Below, piece after piece: positions 54,218 to 63,664 of a stretch of 64,000 nucleotides of DNA (its first letter is position 1; each line of letters begins with the position of its first letter). Source of the stretch: Nitrosopumilus sp. K4 (GTDB lineage: Archaea > Thermoproteota > Nitrososphaeria > Nitrososphaerales > Nitrosopumilaceae); assembly GCF_018128925.1 (NCBI RefSeq), contig NZ_CP067007.1, positions 1,156,164 to 1,220,163 of the forward strand, written 5' to 3'. The position numbers were made by a program, and so were the translations under genes. The notes under the pieces were generated by a model. That model made no database searches. It was not told the DNA's origin and saw only the letters and a list, made by a program, of their open reading frames with translations.

Positions 54218-54646
54218 GTGTTGAAAAAAATTAAAAATATCCTAGTACCTCTTGATGGCTCATCAGCATCGCTTAAAGGATTAAAATTGGCACTAACACT
54301 TGCAAAAGGACTAGATGCAAAAATTTTTGGAGTAAACATAATAAGATTTTCAAATGGATTTCAATTTCCTGTCTCATCAGAGATAAAAAAAATGCACATA
54401 AAAAGTGCAGAAGGAATTGTGTCAGAAGCACAAAAAATTGCTAAAAAAGAAAAAATACCATTTGTTGGAAAAATTATCAAAGCAGATAATATCGGTGGAG
54501 AAATAGTAAAAATTTCTAAAACAAAGAAAGTTGATTTGATAATTATTGGCTCACGAGGTCCTTATCCAGGTTCAGAAACATTTCTTGGCAGTGTTGCCAA
54601 TTATGTATTACATAAAACAAATGTTCCAATAACAATAGTAAAATAA
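54218..54646 (+). CDS. Universal stress protein (UspA fold)
   Basis: A 142-residue USP with NILVPLDGSSASLKGLKLAL at the start and the ATP-binding signature IGSRGPYPGSETFLGSVANYVL (G-x2-G-x9-G-S type), ending NVPITIVK. Start is GTG 54218 followed at once by TTG; either would give a family-like N-terminus. Confidence 0.92.
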   Translation: MLKKIKNILVPLDGSSASLKGLKLALTLAKGLDAKIFGVNIIRFSNGFQFPVSSEIKKMHIKSAEGIVSEAQKIAKKEKIPFVGKIIKADNIGGEIVKISKTKKVDLIIIGSRGPYPGSETFLGSVANYVLHKTNVPITIVK

Positions 54647-54652
54647 CTTTTT

Positions 54653-55318
54653 TTAAATTTTAATATCAGAGTTTTCTGATTTTAGTTTTTCCCAATCTGC
54701 CAAAAAGTTTTTCAAGCCAATATCAGTTAGCGGATGCTTTAGCATTTTATCCAATACAGCAGGCGGTAAAGTAACAACATCTGCACCAATTTTTGCAGCT
54801 TCTATAACATGCATTGGATGTCTTACACTAGCAACTAATATCTCAGTTCCAAAATCATAATTTGAAAAAATTTCTTTGATTTCTTTAATTAGATGCATTC
54901 CATCTTGCCCAATATCATCTAGCCTTCCAATAAAGGGACTAACATATTTTGCTCCAGACTTTGCTGCAAGTAATGCCTGATTAGGCGAGAACACCAATGT
55001 AACATTTACAGGAATCCCTTCAGATGAAAGATTCTTGCAAGCTTTTAGCCCATCAGAAGTCATAGGAACTTTGACAACAACATTATCCCCATACTGTCTT
55101 AGCCGTTTTCCTTCTTCAATCATACCAGCATAATCTGTGCTTACAACCTCTAAGCTAACATCACCTTTGATGATGTTAGTGATTTGTTTCATACCGTCTT
55201 TTGGGTTGCCTCCTTCTTTTGACATCAAAGAAGGGTTTGTTGTAATACCGTCAAGTAATCCCATATCATTGAATTTTTTAATAGATTCAAGGTTAGCTGT
55301 GTCTAAAAAAATCTTCAT
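54653..55318 (-). CDS. tal: Transaldolase (short TalA/fructose-6-phosphate aldolase-like)
   Basis: A 221-residue TIM-barrel enzyme of the short transaldolase family. It has [30 protein letters not shown], the Schiff-base lysine in VVVKVPMT, and FIGRLDD. It moves dihydroxyacetone units in the non-oxidative pentose phosphate pathway. It is the last gene of a minus-strand operon with both transketolase halves (4-base overlap). Confidence 0.93.
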   Translation of the reverse strand: MKIFLDTANLESIKKFNDMGLLDGITTNPSLMSKEGGNPKDGMKQITNIIKGDVSLEVVSTDYAGMIEEGKRLRQYGDNVVVKVPMTSDGLKACKNLSSEGIPVNVTLVFSPNQALLAAKSGAKYVSPFIGRLDDIGQDGMHLIKEIKEIFSNYDFGTEILVASVRHPMHVIEAAKIGADVVTLPPAVLDKMLKHPLTDIGLKNFLADWEKLKSENSDIKI

Positions 55319-56289
55319 AGTTTTTTACTCCTGATTTCTTTGACTTGTTTTGCTATATTAAAAGATGTTATTCCATGTTTCTCTAAAAGTTGTGGTATTT
55401 CATTATCTCTTGCAGATTCTCCAAACATGTCCTGAGCTCCAATTCTCTTTATTGGCACAGGATATCGTTCAGATACTGCTTCAGTTACAGCAGAGCCCAT
55501 GCCGCCTAGGATATTATGTTCTTCACAGGTAACAATACATCCAGTTTCGCGTGATGCCTTTTCTAGTAATTCATCATCAATTGGTTTTACAGAAAACATG
55601 TCCAACACTCTGCATGAAATACCCTCTTGTCGTAATGATTCAGCAGCTTCAAGTGCCATTCTAACTGTAATTCCACATGCAACAATAGTACAATCACTAC
55701 CATCACGAAGAGTAATTCCTTTCCCAATCTGAAATTCTTGAGATTCTGAATGAACAACAGGAGTTTTTGATCTGGCCATTCTCATATAGAATGGGCCATA
55801 TTCTTGTGCCATTAATCGTGTTAGTTTTGAAACAGCAAAAGTATCAGCAGGGATAAAGACCCTAAAGTTTGGAATTGCTCTCATTATTGCTATGTCTTCT
55901 ATTTGTTGATGAGAGCCTCCATCAGGACCAACAGATAGACCACCATGGGAAGCGACTAGTTTAACACTGAGTCCTTTTTTTCCAGGAGGTGAAGGGTATG
56001 CAATTCCATTTCTAATCTGGTCTACAGCCCTACCTGGAAGAAAAATTGCATAAGTACTTGCAAATGAAATTTTTCCAGATGCTGCCAATCCAGCAGAAAG
56101 AGAGACAAGGTTTCCTTCTGCAATTCCAACGTTGAAAAAACGATTTGGAAATTCTTTTCCAAATCCAGATGTTTTCAGTGAATCAGTTGTATCAGCGCCT
56201 AAGACAACAATATTTGGATTTTCTTTACCAAGTTGAATCAGAGTTTTAGAGTATTCTGTTCTCATATCAGTCATTTCTGGAGGATTCAT
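55315..56289 (-). CDS. Transketolase C-terminal subunit
   Basis: A 324-residue protein with the pyrimidine-binding and C-terminal transketolase domains: [52 protein letters not shown] (the GGSHQ active site His), and [17 protein letters not shown]-like end. It pairs with the product of the next gene to form the active enzyme. It overlaps the fusion gene by 4 bases. Confidence 0.94.
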   Translation of the reverse strand: MNPPEMTDMRTEYSKTLIQLGKENPNIVVLGADTTDSLKTSGFGKEFPNRFFNVGIAEGNLVSLSAGLAASGKISFASTYAIFLPGRAVDQIRNGIAYPSPPGKKGLSVKLVASHGGLSVGPDGGSHQQIEDIAIMRAIPNFRVFIPADTFAVSKLTRLMAQEYGPFYMRMARSKTPVVHSESQEFQIGKGITLRDGSDCTIVACGITVRMALEAAESLRQEGISCRVLDMFSVKPIDDELLEKASRETGCIVTCEEHNILGGMGSAVTEAVSERYPVPIKRIGAQDMFGESARDNEIPQLLEKHGITSFNIAKQVKEIRSKKL

Positions 56290-57953
56290 AGGTAATTTGC
56301 CTCCTCTGCAATCTTCTTAATCTGATCTTGTTTTTCACCAACAACATGCAATCCAATCCATTTCTGTACCAACTCAGAACCACCCAATTCATGTGCTTTT
56401 TGAAGTAAAAGCGATCTTCTTGATTTTAGAACTGCATTTCGAAATTCTCTAATTGCACCTCTAACGTCTTGTTGACCAATTATTGCACTCCCACCAACAA
56501 ATGCTCGTGCGCCATCTGCAAAAATAGAACCAATATTATCCAGCGTAACACCACCATCAGCCTCAACAAAACCAGAAAAATTATTTTCATTCAAAATAGG
56601 TTTCAATCTGATCATTTTTTGATGAGTTTCTTCAATGTACTTTTGTCCAGATTTTCCAGGTACTACAGACATAACTATTAGTTGATCAAGTGTTGAAATG
56701 AATTTGTAAGACCACTCAGGTAGATCAGTATCAGGGTTTATTGCTAGTCCTACTCCTACCTGACTTTGCTTTAACAAATCATGGATTTCACCAAAGCTTG
56801 ATTCATCACATACTTCTGCATGAACTGTGATAATATCGCTACCAGCCTCAATGTAATCCCTTACATGTTTTACAGGTTCATTTATCATAAGATGAGAATC
56901 AAAGGGGATGACTGTTAATGGCCTTAGTTCTTTAATTTTCAAATGATCAAATGTTTTGTTTGGAACAAATTGTCCATCCATGACATCTAGATGAATATAA
57001 TCGGATCTTCCATTAACACAACGCTTTACCTCATTTGCTAAATTAGTCATATCACCAGCAATAATTGATGGTGCAATCATAAATTGAGAGTCTAATTCTT
57101 GATTAATTATTGGCACAACATCAGTATCAGGTGCCTTTCCATGCCATTGTGGATTGTCCTCCATATGTTCAACAGATTTTCCTTTAATTGTTCTTGAAAT
57201 TATTATTGTAGGGACACCTTTTGTCATATGTGCTTTTTTTATAGCTGCATCAATTTGTTCAATTCTATGACCATCAATTTCTATCACATTCCATCCAAAT
57301 GATCTCCATTTGTCACCAGTCTTCCATCTAGATGCATCTTTCCACATTTCAGAAATATCATCACCTTCAAGTCTTTCATCTAATGGCATAATTTTTTCAG
57401 TGTAAGAATCTTGTTGGATGAAGTTCCTGTCTAAAAATACGGTAAGGTTGTCAATCTTATATTTTGCTGCAGTCATTGCAGCCTCCCATACTTGTCCTTC
57501 ATCAGATTCGCCATCACCTACAATTGTATATACACGATAATTTTTTCCATCTATTCTTCCTGCCAATGCAATTCCAATAGAATATGATAATCCAGTTCCA
57601 AGAGAACCTCCACAAAACTCAACACCTGGACATTTTAAATCAGGATGGCCTTGTAGTTTACTTCCAAATTTTCTCAGAGTGTCTAACTCAGATTCTGGAA
57701 AATAACCTGCAATTGCCATATTAGAAAATAATCCAGGTGCAGCATGTCCTTTTGAAAGCACTAATCGATCTCGATCTTCCCAAGAAGGATTTTTTGGGTC
57801 ATACTTTAGATATTTGTAGAAAAGACAGCCCAAGATTTCAGCCATAGAAAAAGAACCCCCAGGATGACCTGAACCTGCAAGATTTGTTGCACGAATAACT
57901 AACTTTCGGGCACTAAGAATATTCTTCTTTATCTGATAATAATTCAGGCCCAT
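56286..57953 (-). CDS. Fusion: transketolase N-terminal subunit + ribulose-phosphate 3-epimerase
   Basis: A 555-residue two-domain enzyme in one open frame. Residues 1-280 are the TPP-binding transketolase half: GSGHPGGSFSMAEI, LSKGHAAP, GTGLSYSIGIAL, GDGESDEGQVWEA at 146-158, and VEHMEDNPQWHGKAPD. Residues 291-510 are the epimerase: MIAPSIIAGD, HLDVMDGQFVP (H321, D323), DSHLMINEP, ITVHAE, VPGKSGQKYI, EADGGVTLDNI and FVGGSAI. A 45-residue tail follows (511-555). The fusion would couple xylulose-5-phosphate formation to its use. It starts the operon with transketolase-C and transaldolase. Confidence 0.93.
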   Translation of the reverse strand: MGLNYYQIKKNILSARKLVIRATNLAGSGHPGGSFSMAEILGCLFYKYLKYDPKNPSWEDRDRLVLSKGHAAPGLFSNMAIAGYFPESELDTLRKFGSKLQGHPDLKCPGVEFCGGSLGTGLSYSIGIALAGRIDGKNYRVYTIVGDGESDEGQVWEAAMTAAKYKIDNLTVFLDRNFIQQDSYTEKIMPLDERLEGDDISEMWKDASRWKTGDKWRSFGWNVIEIDGHRIEQIDAAIKKAHMTKGVPTIIISRTIKGKSVEHMEDNPQWHGKAPDTDVVPIINQELDSQFMIAPSIIAGDMTNLANEVKRCVNGRSDYIHLDVMDGQFVPNKTFDHLKIKELRPLTVIPFDSHLMINEPVKHVRDYIEAGSDIITVHAEVCDESSFGEIHDLLKQSQVGVGLAINPDTDLPEWSYKFISTLDQLIVMSVVPGKSGQKYIEETHQKMIRLKPILNENNFSGFVEADGGVTLDNIGSIFADGARAFVGGSAIIGQQDVRGAIREFRNAVLKSRRSLLLQKAHELGGSELVQKWIGLHVVGEKQDQIKKIAEEANYL

Positions 57954-58042
57954 CTAGTTTCAATTCTTTTAGAAATTTAATAAAAATCTACTTGAATTGC
58001 CAGTCTGCAAAATTTTAATTTGATCGCAACCATACCTAAGTT

Positions 58043-58423
58043 ATGGATTACAAAAAAAATATTCCAATAGTTGTTTTTGATAATCAGTGTTATCTATGTA
58101 TAAAATTTGCAAAAATAATCAACTTTTTTGCAAAAGGCAAGTTTTCGATTATTGGACATTACTCTAAAACAGGCGAAGCAATCAGAAAAGAAATTTTAGA
58201 TGATTCTGCACTTGATATGTTTTGGTTTATTGATGAAAAAAATGCATATGGTGGTAGGGCTGCGTTAATACCATTGCTAAAATCAATGATCACATCAAAA
58301 AACAAACAAAGGGGGCATGTAATTAATGAGGAAGATTGTGGGGAAGAATGTAAAAATCCCAAAGCCGTTTTTCTCCGTTCTACAAGTTTGCTATCTAATA
58401 GCAAAACAATAAAAATTCATTAA
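58043..58423 (+). CDS. DCC-family (DUF393) thiol-disulfide protein
   Basis: A 126-residue protein with the DCC signature VVFDNQCYLCIKFAKI (D-x-x-C-x-x-C) near residue 13, followed by a thioredoxin-like body and GGRAALIPLL. It also has a CGEEC near residue 98. The family is proposed to act in thiol redox or transfer; partner unknown. Confidence 0.85.
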   Translation: MDYKKNIPIVVFDNQCYLCIKFAKIINFFAKGKFSIIGHYSKTGEAIRKEILDDSALDMFWFIDEKNAYGGRAALIPLLKSMITSKNKQRGHVINEEDCGEECKNPKAVFLRSTSLLSNSKTIKIH

Positions 58424-58481
58424 GAAAATCATAAACACATAATGAAAATAGGTATAATAATTCAAAACATAATATCAATTC

Positions 58482-58631
58482 ATGCCTGAGAGAAAAACAA
58501 TTGTTTTAGATGATGAAGTAGTAAAAAAAATTAGGAGTAAACAAGCAAAAAAGATCAAAGATACTGCTAGTTCAGTAAGTTTTTCTTCCATTGTTAACGA
58601 AATGCTTTCTGAATGCATGAAAAATTCATAA
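58482..58631 (+). CDS. Small ribbon-helix-helix-like protein, 49 residues
   Basis: The frame ATG 58482 to TAA 58631 gives MPERKTIVLDDEVVKKIRSK, a Lys-rich helix and FSSIVNEMLSECMKN. The beta strand (KTIVLDD) then two helices match the CopG/MetJ ribbon-helix-helix layout and its usual size, so a DNA-binding dimer is likely. It is located between the DCC gene and the aminopeptidase. Confidence 0.65.
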   Translation: MPERKTIVLDDEVVKKIRSKQAKKIKDTASSVSFSSIVNEMLSECMKNS

Positions 58632-58665
58632 TAAATCTAAATAACACATTAACAATTGTTTTCGT

Positions 58666-60138
58666 ATGAAAATTAAGATTGAAAGTGTGAGATCTATAGG
58701 CAAAAAAACATCATTATTGTGTGCATTTGTGATTGAGGGTTCAGATAAGGCATCAGGCTTGAGTGAGTTAGATTCGAAAACATCAGATCTAATAAAACAA
58801 TCTCTTTCTGACATGGGGGGCAAATTTGGCAAAATTACAGTTATTCCTACAAAATCTCCTGCCCAAAGGATAGTATTAGCAGGCATTGGAAAGAAAGAAA
58901 AATTTACCGAGGATACAATTAGATTTGTTTCAGGCAAAATTGCTCAAAAAGCTAGAGAGTTAAAATTAAAAGATTTTTCTATTATTTTACCACCAAGTTC
59001 AGTTTTTGATACACTTTCTTCAGCATCACAGATTGTTGAAGGTTGTAAGCTATCATTATACAAATTTGATAAATTCAAATCAGAGAAAGAAAATACCATT
59101 CCAGAACTTTCAATAATTGTTCCAAAATCAGAAAAAATTTCCAAATCTGCAAAAATTTCAGAAATAGTTTCAGATGCTACAATTTTTACTAAAAGTATTG
59201 CAAACCTACCACCTAACGAATGTACTCCAACAACACTAGCAAACTTTGCAAAAGAAATGGCAAAAAAGAACAAAATGAAATGCAGTGTTTTTTCAAAAAA
59301 TGAATTAAAAAAACAAGGTTTTGGAGGGATAATTGCGGTTGGTAAGGGAAGTAAGAATGAACCAAAAATGATTGTTTTAGAACATCTTAAAGGAAAGGCA
59401 TCAGAAAAACCAATTGTTCTTGTAGGAAAAGCAGTAACTTTTGACACAGGTGGAATTTCTCTCAAACCAGGAGCCAAAATGGATGAGATGAAGTTTGACA
59501 AATGTGGTGGTTGTACAGTTTTAGGAATAATGAAAGCAGTGTCTGAATTGAAATTACCAATCAATGTTGTTGGAATTATACCATCAGTAGAAAACATGCC
59601 AAGTGGGGAGTCTTACAGACCTGGAGACATCATCAAATTATACAATGGAAAAACTGCAGAAATATTGAATACAGATGCTGAGGGCAGATTGATTTTAGCT
59701 GATGCATTGTCATATGGGGAAAAACACTACAAACCCAGAGCAATAATTGATTTTGCAACATTGACTGGTGCATGCATTATTGCTTTAGGAACTAATGTTG
59801 CAGCAATAGTTTCAAACAATGAAAAGTTAAAACAAAAAATTATTGAATCTTCAAAGAAAACAACCGAAGAAATATGGGAGCTTCCTCTAAATGAAGATTA
59901 CATGAACATGATAAAATCAGACGTTGCAGATATGAAAAATGTGGGCATTGGCAGATCAGCAGGAACGATTACAGCTGCAGCATTTCTTAGGAATGCAATT
60001 AACGATACACCTTGGGTACATGTTGACATTGCAGGAGTTGCATGGACTCAAGAAGCAACAAAAGAAAAACCATACAATCCAAAGGGTGCTACTGGGTTTG
60101 GAGTAAGATTGATTTTAGACTACTTGCAAAACATTTAA
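58666..60138 (+). CDS. pepA: Leucyl aminopeptidase (M17 family)
   Basis: A 490-residue peptidase. The N-terminal macro-like domain spans about 1-160. The catalytic domain has VGKAVTFDTGGISLKPG (metal and Lys ligands), MKFDKCGGCTVLG, the signature NTDAEGRLILADAL and a C-terminal GATGFGVRLILDYL. It removes N-terminal residues with two metal ions, as a hexamer. Some M17 enzymes act as DNA-binding regulators; no evidence for that here. Confidence 0.95.
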   Translation: MKIKIESVRSIGKKTSLLCAFVIEGSDKASGLSELDSKTSDLIKQSLSDMGGKFGKITVIPTKSPAQRIVLAGIGKKEKFTEDTIRFVSGKIAQKARELKLKDFSIILPPSSVFDTLSSASQIVEGCKLSLYKFDKFKSEKENTIPELSIIVPKSEKISKSAKISEIVSDATIFTKSIANLPPNECTPTTLANFAKEMAKKNKMKCSVFSKNELKKQGFGGIIAVGKGSKNEPKMIVLEHLKGKASEKPIVLVGKAVTFDTGGISLKPGAKMDEMKFDKCGGCTVLGIMKAVSELKLPINVVGIIPSVENMPSGESYRPGDIIKLYNGKTAEILNTDAEGRLILADALSYGEKHYKPRAIIDFATLTGACIIALGTNVAAIVSNNEKLKQKIIESSKKTTEEIWELPLNEDYMNMIKSDVADMKNVGIGRSAGTITAAAFLRNAINDTPWVHVDIAGVAWTQEATKEKPYNPKGATGFGVRLILDYLQNI

Positions 60139-60204
60139 CAACCAAGATTATCATTATTGAAAATTAATTTCTATATTATTATACAAAAAACCAATTAATA
60201 ATTT

Positions 60205-60393
60205 ATGACAGTGGAAAATGCAATTATGCGATTAAATGATCTGATTATGGAAAGAGAACAGCTTAAAGTTCTTATTGAAAAAGAGATGAAATATGATATT
60301 TCTGAAGCGGCAAAAACAAGTGTAATTGCAACAGTTGATTTTCTAAAAGATGAAATTGAAACATTAAAGGATATTCTTAGTGAATTAGACTAG
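60205..60393 (+). CDS. Small coiled-coil protein, 62 residues
   Basis: An acidic, helical protein (MTVENAIMRLNDLIMEREQL start, DEIETLKDILSELD end) with heptad-like hydrophobic spacing, probably a helical hairpin. No known family recognised. Its stop overlaps the convergent mini zinc-finger gene by 4 bases (CTAG). Confidence 0.65.
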   Translation: MTVENAIMRLNDLIMEREQLKVLIEKEMKYDISEAAKTSVIATVDFLKDEIETLKDILSELD

Positions 60394-60518
60394 TAGCCTC
60401 TACTATTTCTATCGGGTTTGTCAATATTGGGATTTCTGAATCCATGTTTTTCCATCATATGATTCAGAAATCTAATATCATCAGAAAATTGTTGTCCACA
60501 AACAGAGCAATTTGGCAT
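60390..60518 (-). CDS. 42-residue C2H2 zinc-finger protein
   Basis: ATG 60518 to TAG 60390 encodes MPNCSVCGQQFSDDIRFLNH plus MMEKHGF and a basic tail. C-x2-C-x12-H-x5-H is a classical C2H2 finger with the hydrophobic F and L at the usual positions. Single-finger proteins are known in archaea. A role in DNA or RNA binding is inferred. It is below the usual size limit for gene callers. Confidence 0.75.
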   Translation of the reverse strand: MPNCSVCGQQFSDDIRFLNHMMEKHGFRNPNIDKPDRNSRGY

Positions 60519-60577
60519 ATAATTCAAGATCATTGATCAAGGTCAATATTAAAAGATTGATTGAAGATAATTGAAAA

Positions 60578-60692
60578 TGCCAGCACCGTTGCTTCCCAAG
60601 AGCTCTCGCATCTTAGTAGCACAACAGCGACGTCAGGTTTGACTTCCAAGTTCGGAAAGGGATTGGGTCGCACCCTAACGCTATGGCCGGCT
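60578..60692 (-). rRNA. rrf: 5S ribosomal RNA
   Basis: The minus strand gives a ~115-nt RNA. It begins GCCGGCCATAGCG and holds the universal loop GGGTGCGACCCAATCCCTTT (loop B side) and CCGAACTTGGAAGTCAAACC. It closes with GGTGCTGGC, which pairs with the 5' end. Ends are estimated to within 2-3 bases. It is not linked to 16S or 23S genes. A TTAATAGATAAG stretch about 10-25 bases upstream (60700-60716) may be its promoter. Confidence 0.93.
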
Positions 60693-60785
60693 TGATATAC
60701 AACAACAGATTCTTATCTATTAACGTAACGCCAAATCAGGATTAGTTCAAAAGAGGTATAAAGCAAGGATATATCGAATTACGAC

Positions 60786-62573
60786 ATGACACATAGAGTA
60801 GCAGTATTAGATAAGGATCTATGCCAACCTAAGAAATGTGGCTTGGAATGCATTAAATATTGCCCTGTAAATAAGTCAGGAGCAGATTGTATTGTACTTA
60901 ACGAAGAGACAAAAAAAGCTCAAATTGATGAAAATATCTGCAATGGATGCGGTATTTGTGTCAAAGTCTGTCCATTTGAAGCAATTACAATTGTAAATCT
61001 AGCATCAGAACTTTCAACAGATAAAATTCATCAATACGGTCCAAATTCATTTAGGCTCTATAGATTACCAACTCCAAAAAAAGGAGAAGTGGTAGGATTG
61101 TTAGGCAGGAACGGAATGGGTAAAAGTACTGTAGTAAATATTCTTTCAGGAAATTTAAAACCCAATCTTGGAAGATATGAGAATCCCCCAGAATGGGATG
61201 AGATTCTAAAATATTATAGCGGTACAGAATTAAAAGCTCATTTTGAGAAAATTAAACAGAAACAAATTCGTGCATCAATTAAACCCCAACAAGTACATCA
61301 TATTGCACAAGCCTTTGACGGTACAGGAAAAGAACTCATTGAAAAATATGATGAGAGAGGGGTCTCAAGTCAATTAATCAAAGAATTAGGATTGCAAAAT
61401 TCAGTAGATCAATGCCTAAAGGAGCTTAGCGGTGGAGAATTACAAAGGATTGCAGTTGCAGCTGCAGCATCAAAGGATGCAGAATTTTACTTTTTTGATG
61501 AACCATCATCTTACAATGATGTGTTTCAAAGAACAGGTGTTGCCAGAGTTATTCAAGGATTAGCAAAAATTGGAAAAAGTGTCATGGTTGTAGAGCATGA
61601 TTTAACACTATTAGATTTTCTTAGCGACTACATCGAGGTTCTTTATGGAGAACCAGCAGCTTATGGAATTGTTTCAAATATTTTATCAACCAAAGTTGGA
61701 ATCAATGTTTTTCTTGACGGATACTTGCCAAATGAAAATGTACGATTTAGAGACAAGAAATTTTCATTTGATGTATCATCTTCATCTACGGATGAATTTC
61801 AGGAAGGAAGTGAGATAATCACATATCCAAAATTAGAGAAAAAATACTCGTCATTTTCAGTAACAATTGATCCAGGTGTTGTTAGAAAAGGGGAAATTTT
61901 GGGAATAATGGGTGCTAATGCACTTGGAAAAACAACCTTAATGAAAATGATTGCAGGCGTAGAAAAACCAGACAATGGAGAAATAGATAAGAAAATAAAG
62001 ATTGCATACAAACCTCAATATCTTCAAAATGATATCGATGTAGAGGTTGTAGCCTTGTTGAGCAAGGCAAATGGAAATCCAATAGAAGGAAGTCAAGAAG
62101 AAGAACAAATTCTTGAACCATTAAAAATTAAGAAATTATACAACAAATCTGTCAAAAATCTTTCAGGCGGGGAACTTCAAAAGGTTGCAGTTGCTTCCTG
62201 TTTATTACAAAAGGTCGATCTTTATGCATTAGATGAACCATCAGCATTTTTAGATGTAGAAGATAGAATCGCAATAGCAAAATTCCTACAGAAATTTGTT
62301 CGTTCTTTTGGAAAATCTGCAATAATAATTGATCATGATTTACAGTTAATGGATCTGATTTCAGATTCAATGGTAATTTTTGAAGGAGAATCAGGAAAAT
62401 TAGGACATGCAACATCTCCAATGAACAAATCAGATGCAATGAATAGATTTCTAAAATCACTTGATATGTCATTTAGAAGAGATGAAAAAAGTTTCAGGCC
62501 AAGAGTTAACAAATTAGAAAGTAGATTGGATAAAGAACAAAAAGTATCAGGTAATTTCTATTACAAAAAATGA
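60786..62573 (+). CDS. ABCE1/Rli1 ribosome-recycling ATPase
   Basis: A 595-residue protein. Two [4Fe-4S] domains (about 1-75, with CQPKKCGLECIKYCP and CNGCGICVKVCPFEAI) precede two ABC ATPase domains: Walker A GLLGRNGMGKST and GIMGANALGKTT, signature LSGGELQR and LSGGELQK, and Walker B FFDEPSSYND and ALDEPSAFLD. It splits ribosomes after termination with aRF1/Pelota. Full family length. Confidence 0.97.
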   Translation: MTHRVAVLDKDLCQPKKCGLECIKYCPVNKSGADCIVLNEETKKAQIDENICNGCGICVKVCPFEAITIVNLASELSTDKIHQYGPNSFRLYRLPTPKKGEVVGLLGRNGMGKSTVVNILSGNLKPNLGRYENPPEWDEILKYYSGTELKAHFEKIKQKQIRASIKPQQVHHIAQAFDGTGKELIEKYDERGVSSQLIKELGLQNSVDQCLKELSGGELQRIAVAAAASKDAEFYFFDEPSSYNDVFQRTGVARVIQGLAKIGKSVMVVEHDLTLLDFLSDYIEVLYGEPAAYGIVSNILSTKVGINVFLDGYLPNENVRFRDKKFSFDVSSSSTDEFQEGSEIITYPKLEKKYSSFSVTIDPGVVRKGEILGIMGANALGKTTLMKMIAGVEKPDNGEIDKKIKIAYKPQYLQNDIDVEVVALLSKANGNPIEGSQEEEQILEPLKIKKLYNKSVKNLSGGELQKVAVASCLLQKVDLYALDEPSAFLDVEDRIAIAKFLQKFVRSFGKSAIIIDHDLQLMDLISDSMVIFEGESGKLGHATSPMNKSDAMNRFLKSLDMSFRRDEKSFRPRVNKLESRLDKEQKVSGNFYYKK

Positions 62574-63406
62574 CTCGCATGTTGAAAAACGCATTAGAAA
62601 ATGTGCTTACTCCAGAAGAAAGCGAAGAATTGATTTCAGCGTTCGATCAAATTGGAGATATCATCATAGTAAGAATTCCAGATTCATTGTTAGATAAGAA
62701 AAAGATAATCGGAGAAACTCTTCTAAAAGAAGTCAGTATTGCCAAGAGTGTTTTTTATCAAGCATCAGCAGTAGAGGGAGATTTTCGTACAAGAAGCCTA
62801 GAGATTCTTGCAGGAGAAAATAAGACGGAAACTGAATACAAAGAATTTGGGTGTAGATTCATAGTTGATGTTGAAAATGCATTTTTTTCACCAAGATTAT
62901 CTACGGAAAGGGAAAGAATTGCAAATTTAACTCAAGATGGAGAAGTAGTAGTGAATATGTTTGCAGGCGTAGGAATGTTTTCCATTATGGTTGCAAAGAA
63001 GAAAAGATGTACGGTGTACAGTATAGATATCAATCCCGTAGCATCAAATCTTTGCAAAAAAAACATCGCCTCAAACAAATTACTTGGAAATGTAATTTCT
63101 ATTAATGGGGATGCATCAAAAATTATCAAAGAAAAATTAGAAAATAAATCAGATAGAACACTAATGCTTCTTCCAGAAAGATCTGATGAGTTTTTACAAT
63201 CTGCAATAGACACTACAAAAAATGGTGGAATTATTCATTATTATTCACATATCCATGCAGATAAAAAATCAGATGCAGGAAAACTTTCTGAAAAACACTA
63301 TTTAGAAATAACACCAGTAAAATCTGAAATATTAGGTTCAAAAATAGTTAGGCCTGTAGGACCAAGATATTATCAAACAGTGGTAGACGTAAAAATTTCA
63401 AAATAA
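62570..63406 (+). CDS. trm5: tRNA (guanine-37-N1)-methyltransferase Trm5
   Basis: A 278-residue SAM enzyme with the Trm5 signature ENAFFSPRLSTERERIA and the SAM loop VVNMFAGVGMFSIMVAKK. SIDINPVASNLCKKNI follows. The usual NLP substrate motif appears as MLLPERSDEFL. It methylates G37 of tRNAs to prevent frameshifting. The ATG overlaps the ABCE1 stop by 4 bases, so two translation factors share one mRNA. Confidence 0.93.
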   Translation: MTRMLKNALENVLTPEESEELISAFDQIGDIIIVRIPDSLLDKKKIIGETLLKEVSIAKSVFYQASAVEGDFRTRSLEILAGENKTETEYKEFGCRFIVDVENAFFSPRLSTERERIANLTQDGEVVVNMFAGVGMFSIMVAKKKRCTVYSIDINPVASNLCKKNIASNKLLGNVISINGDASKIIKEKLENKSDRTLMLLPERSDEFLQSAIDTTKNGGIIHYYSHIHADKKSDAGKLSEKHYLEITPVKSEILGSKIVRPVGPRYYQTVVDVKISK

Positions 63407-63407
63407 T

Positions 63408-63626
63408 TTAATCGTCAGAGGTTATGGATGCAGGAGATGGTTTTGTGGTTGCCATTACATATCCAATCCATGCAATTACTCCCAAAATTCCACCGGCAAT
63501 CATCAATACAGAAAGTTGTAGAACAATAGGACTCCATTCAGAAAGCATTAACAGATATGCATAAACAAAGAAGCCTCCAATACACAAAACAAAAATGGTA
63601 ATACCCATTCCTTTGCGTTTGTCCAT
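63408..63626 (-). CDS. Small two-TM membrane protein, 72 residues
   Basis: Two membrane helices (about 7-27 and 31-54, GITIFVLCIGGFFVYAYLLM and LSVLMIAGGILGVIAWIGYV) joined by a short loop, with a basic N-terminus (MDKRKG) and hydrophilic C-terminus. Convergent with trm5. Function unknown. Confidence 0.65.
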   Translation of the reverse strand: MDKRKGMGITIFVLCIGGFFVYAYLLMLSEWSPIVLQLSVLMIAGGILGVIAWIGYVMATTKPSPASITSDD

Positions 63627-63664
63627 TGCGATAAAGTTTTTCGTGAGTTATTTATTGGTTTGAA

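Noticed and set aside
60578-60692. 5S rRNA on the plus strand
   Set aside because: Conserved 5S segments read correctly only on the minus strand.
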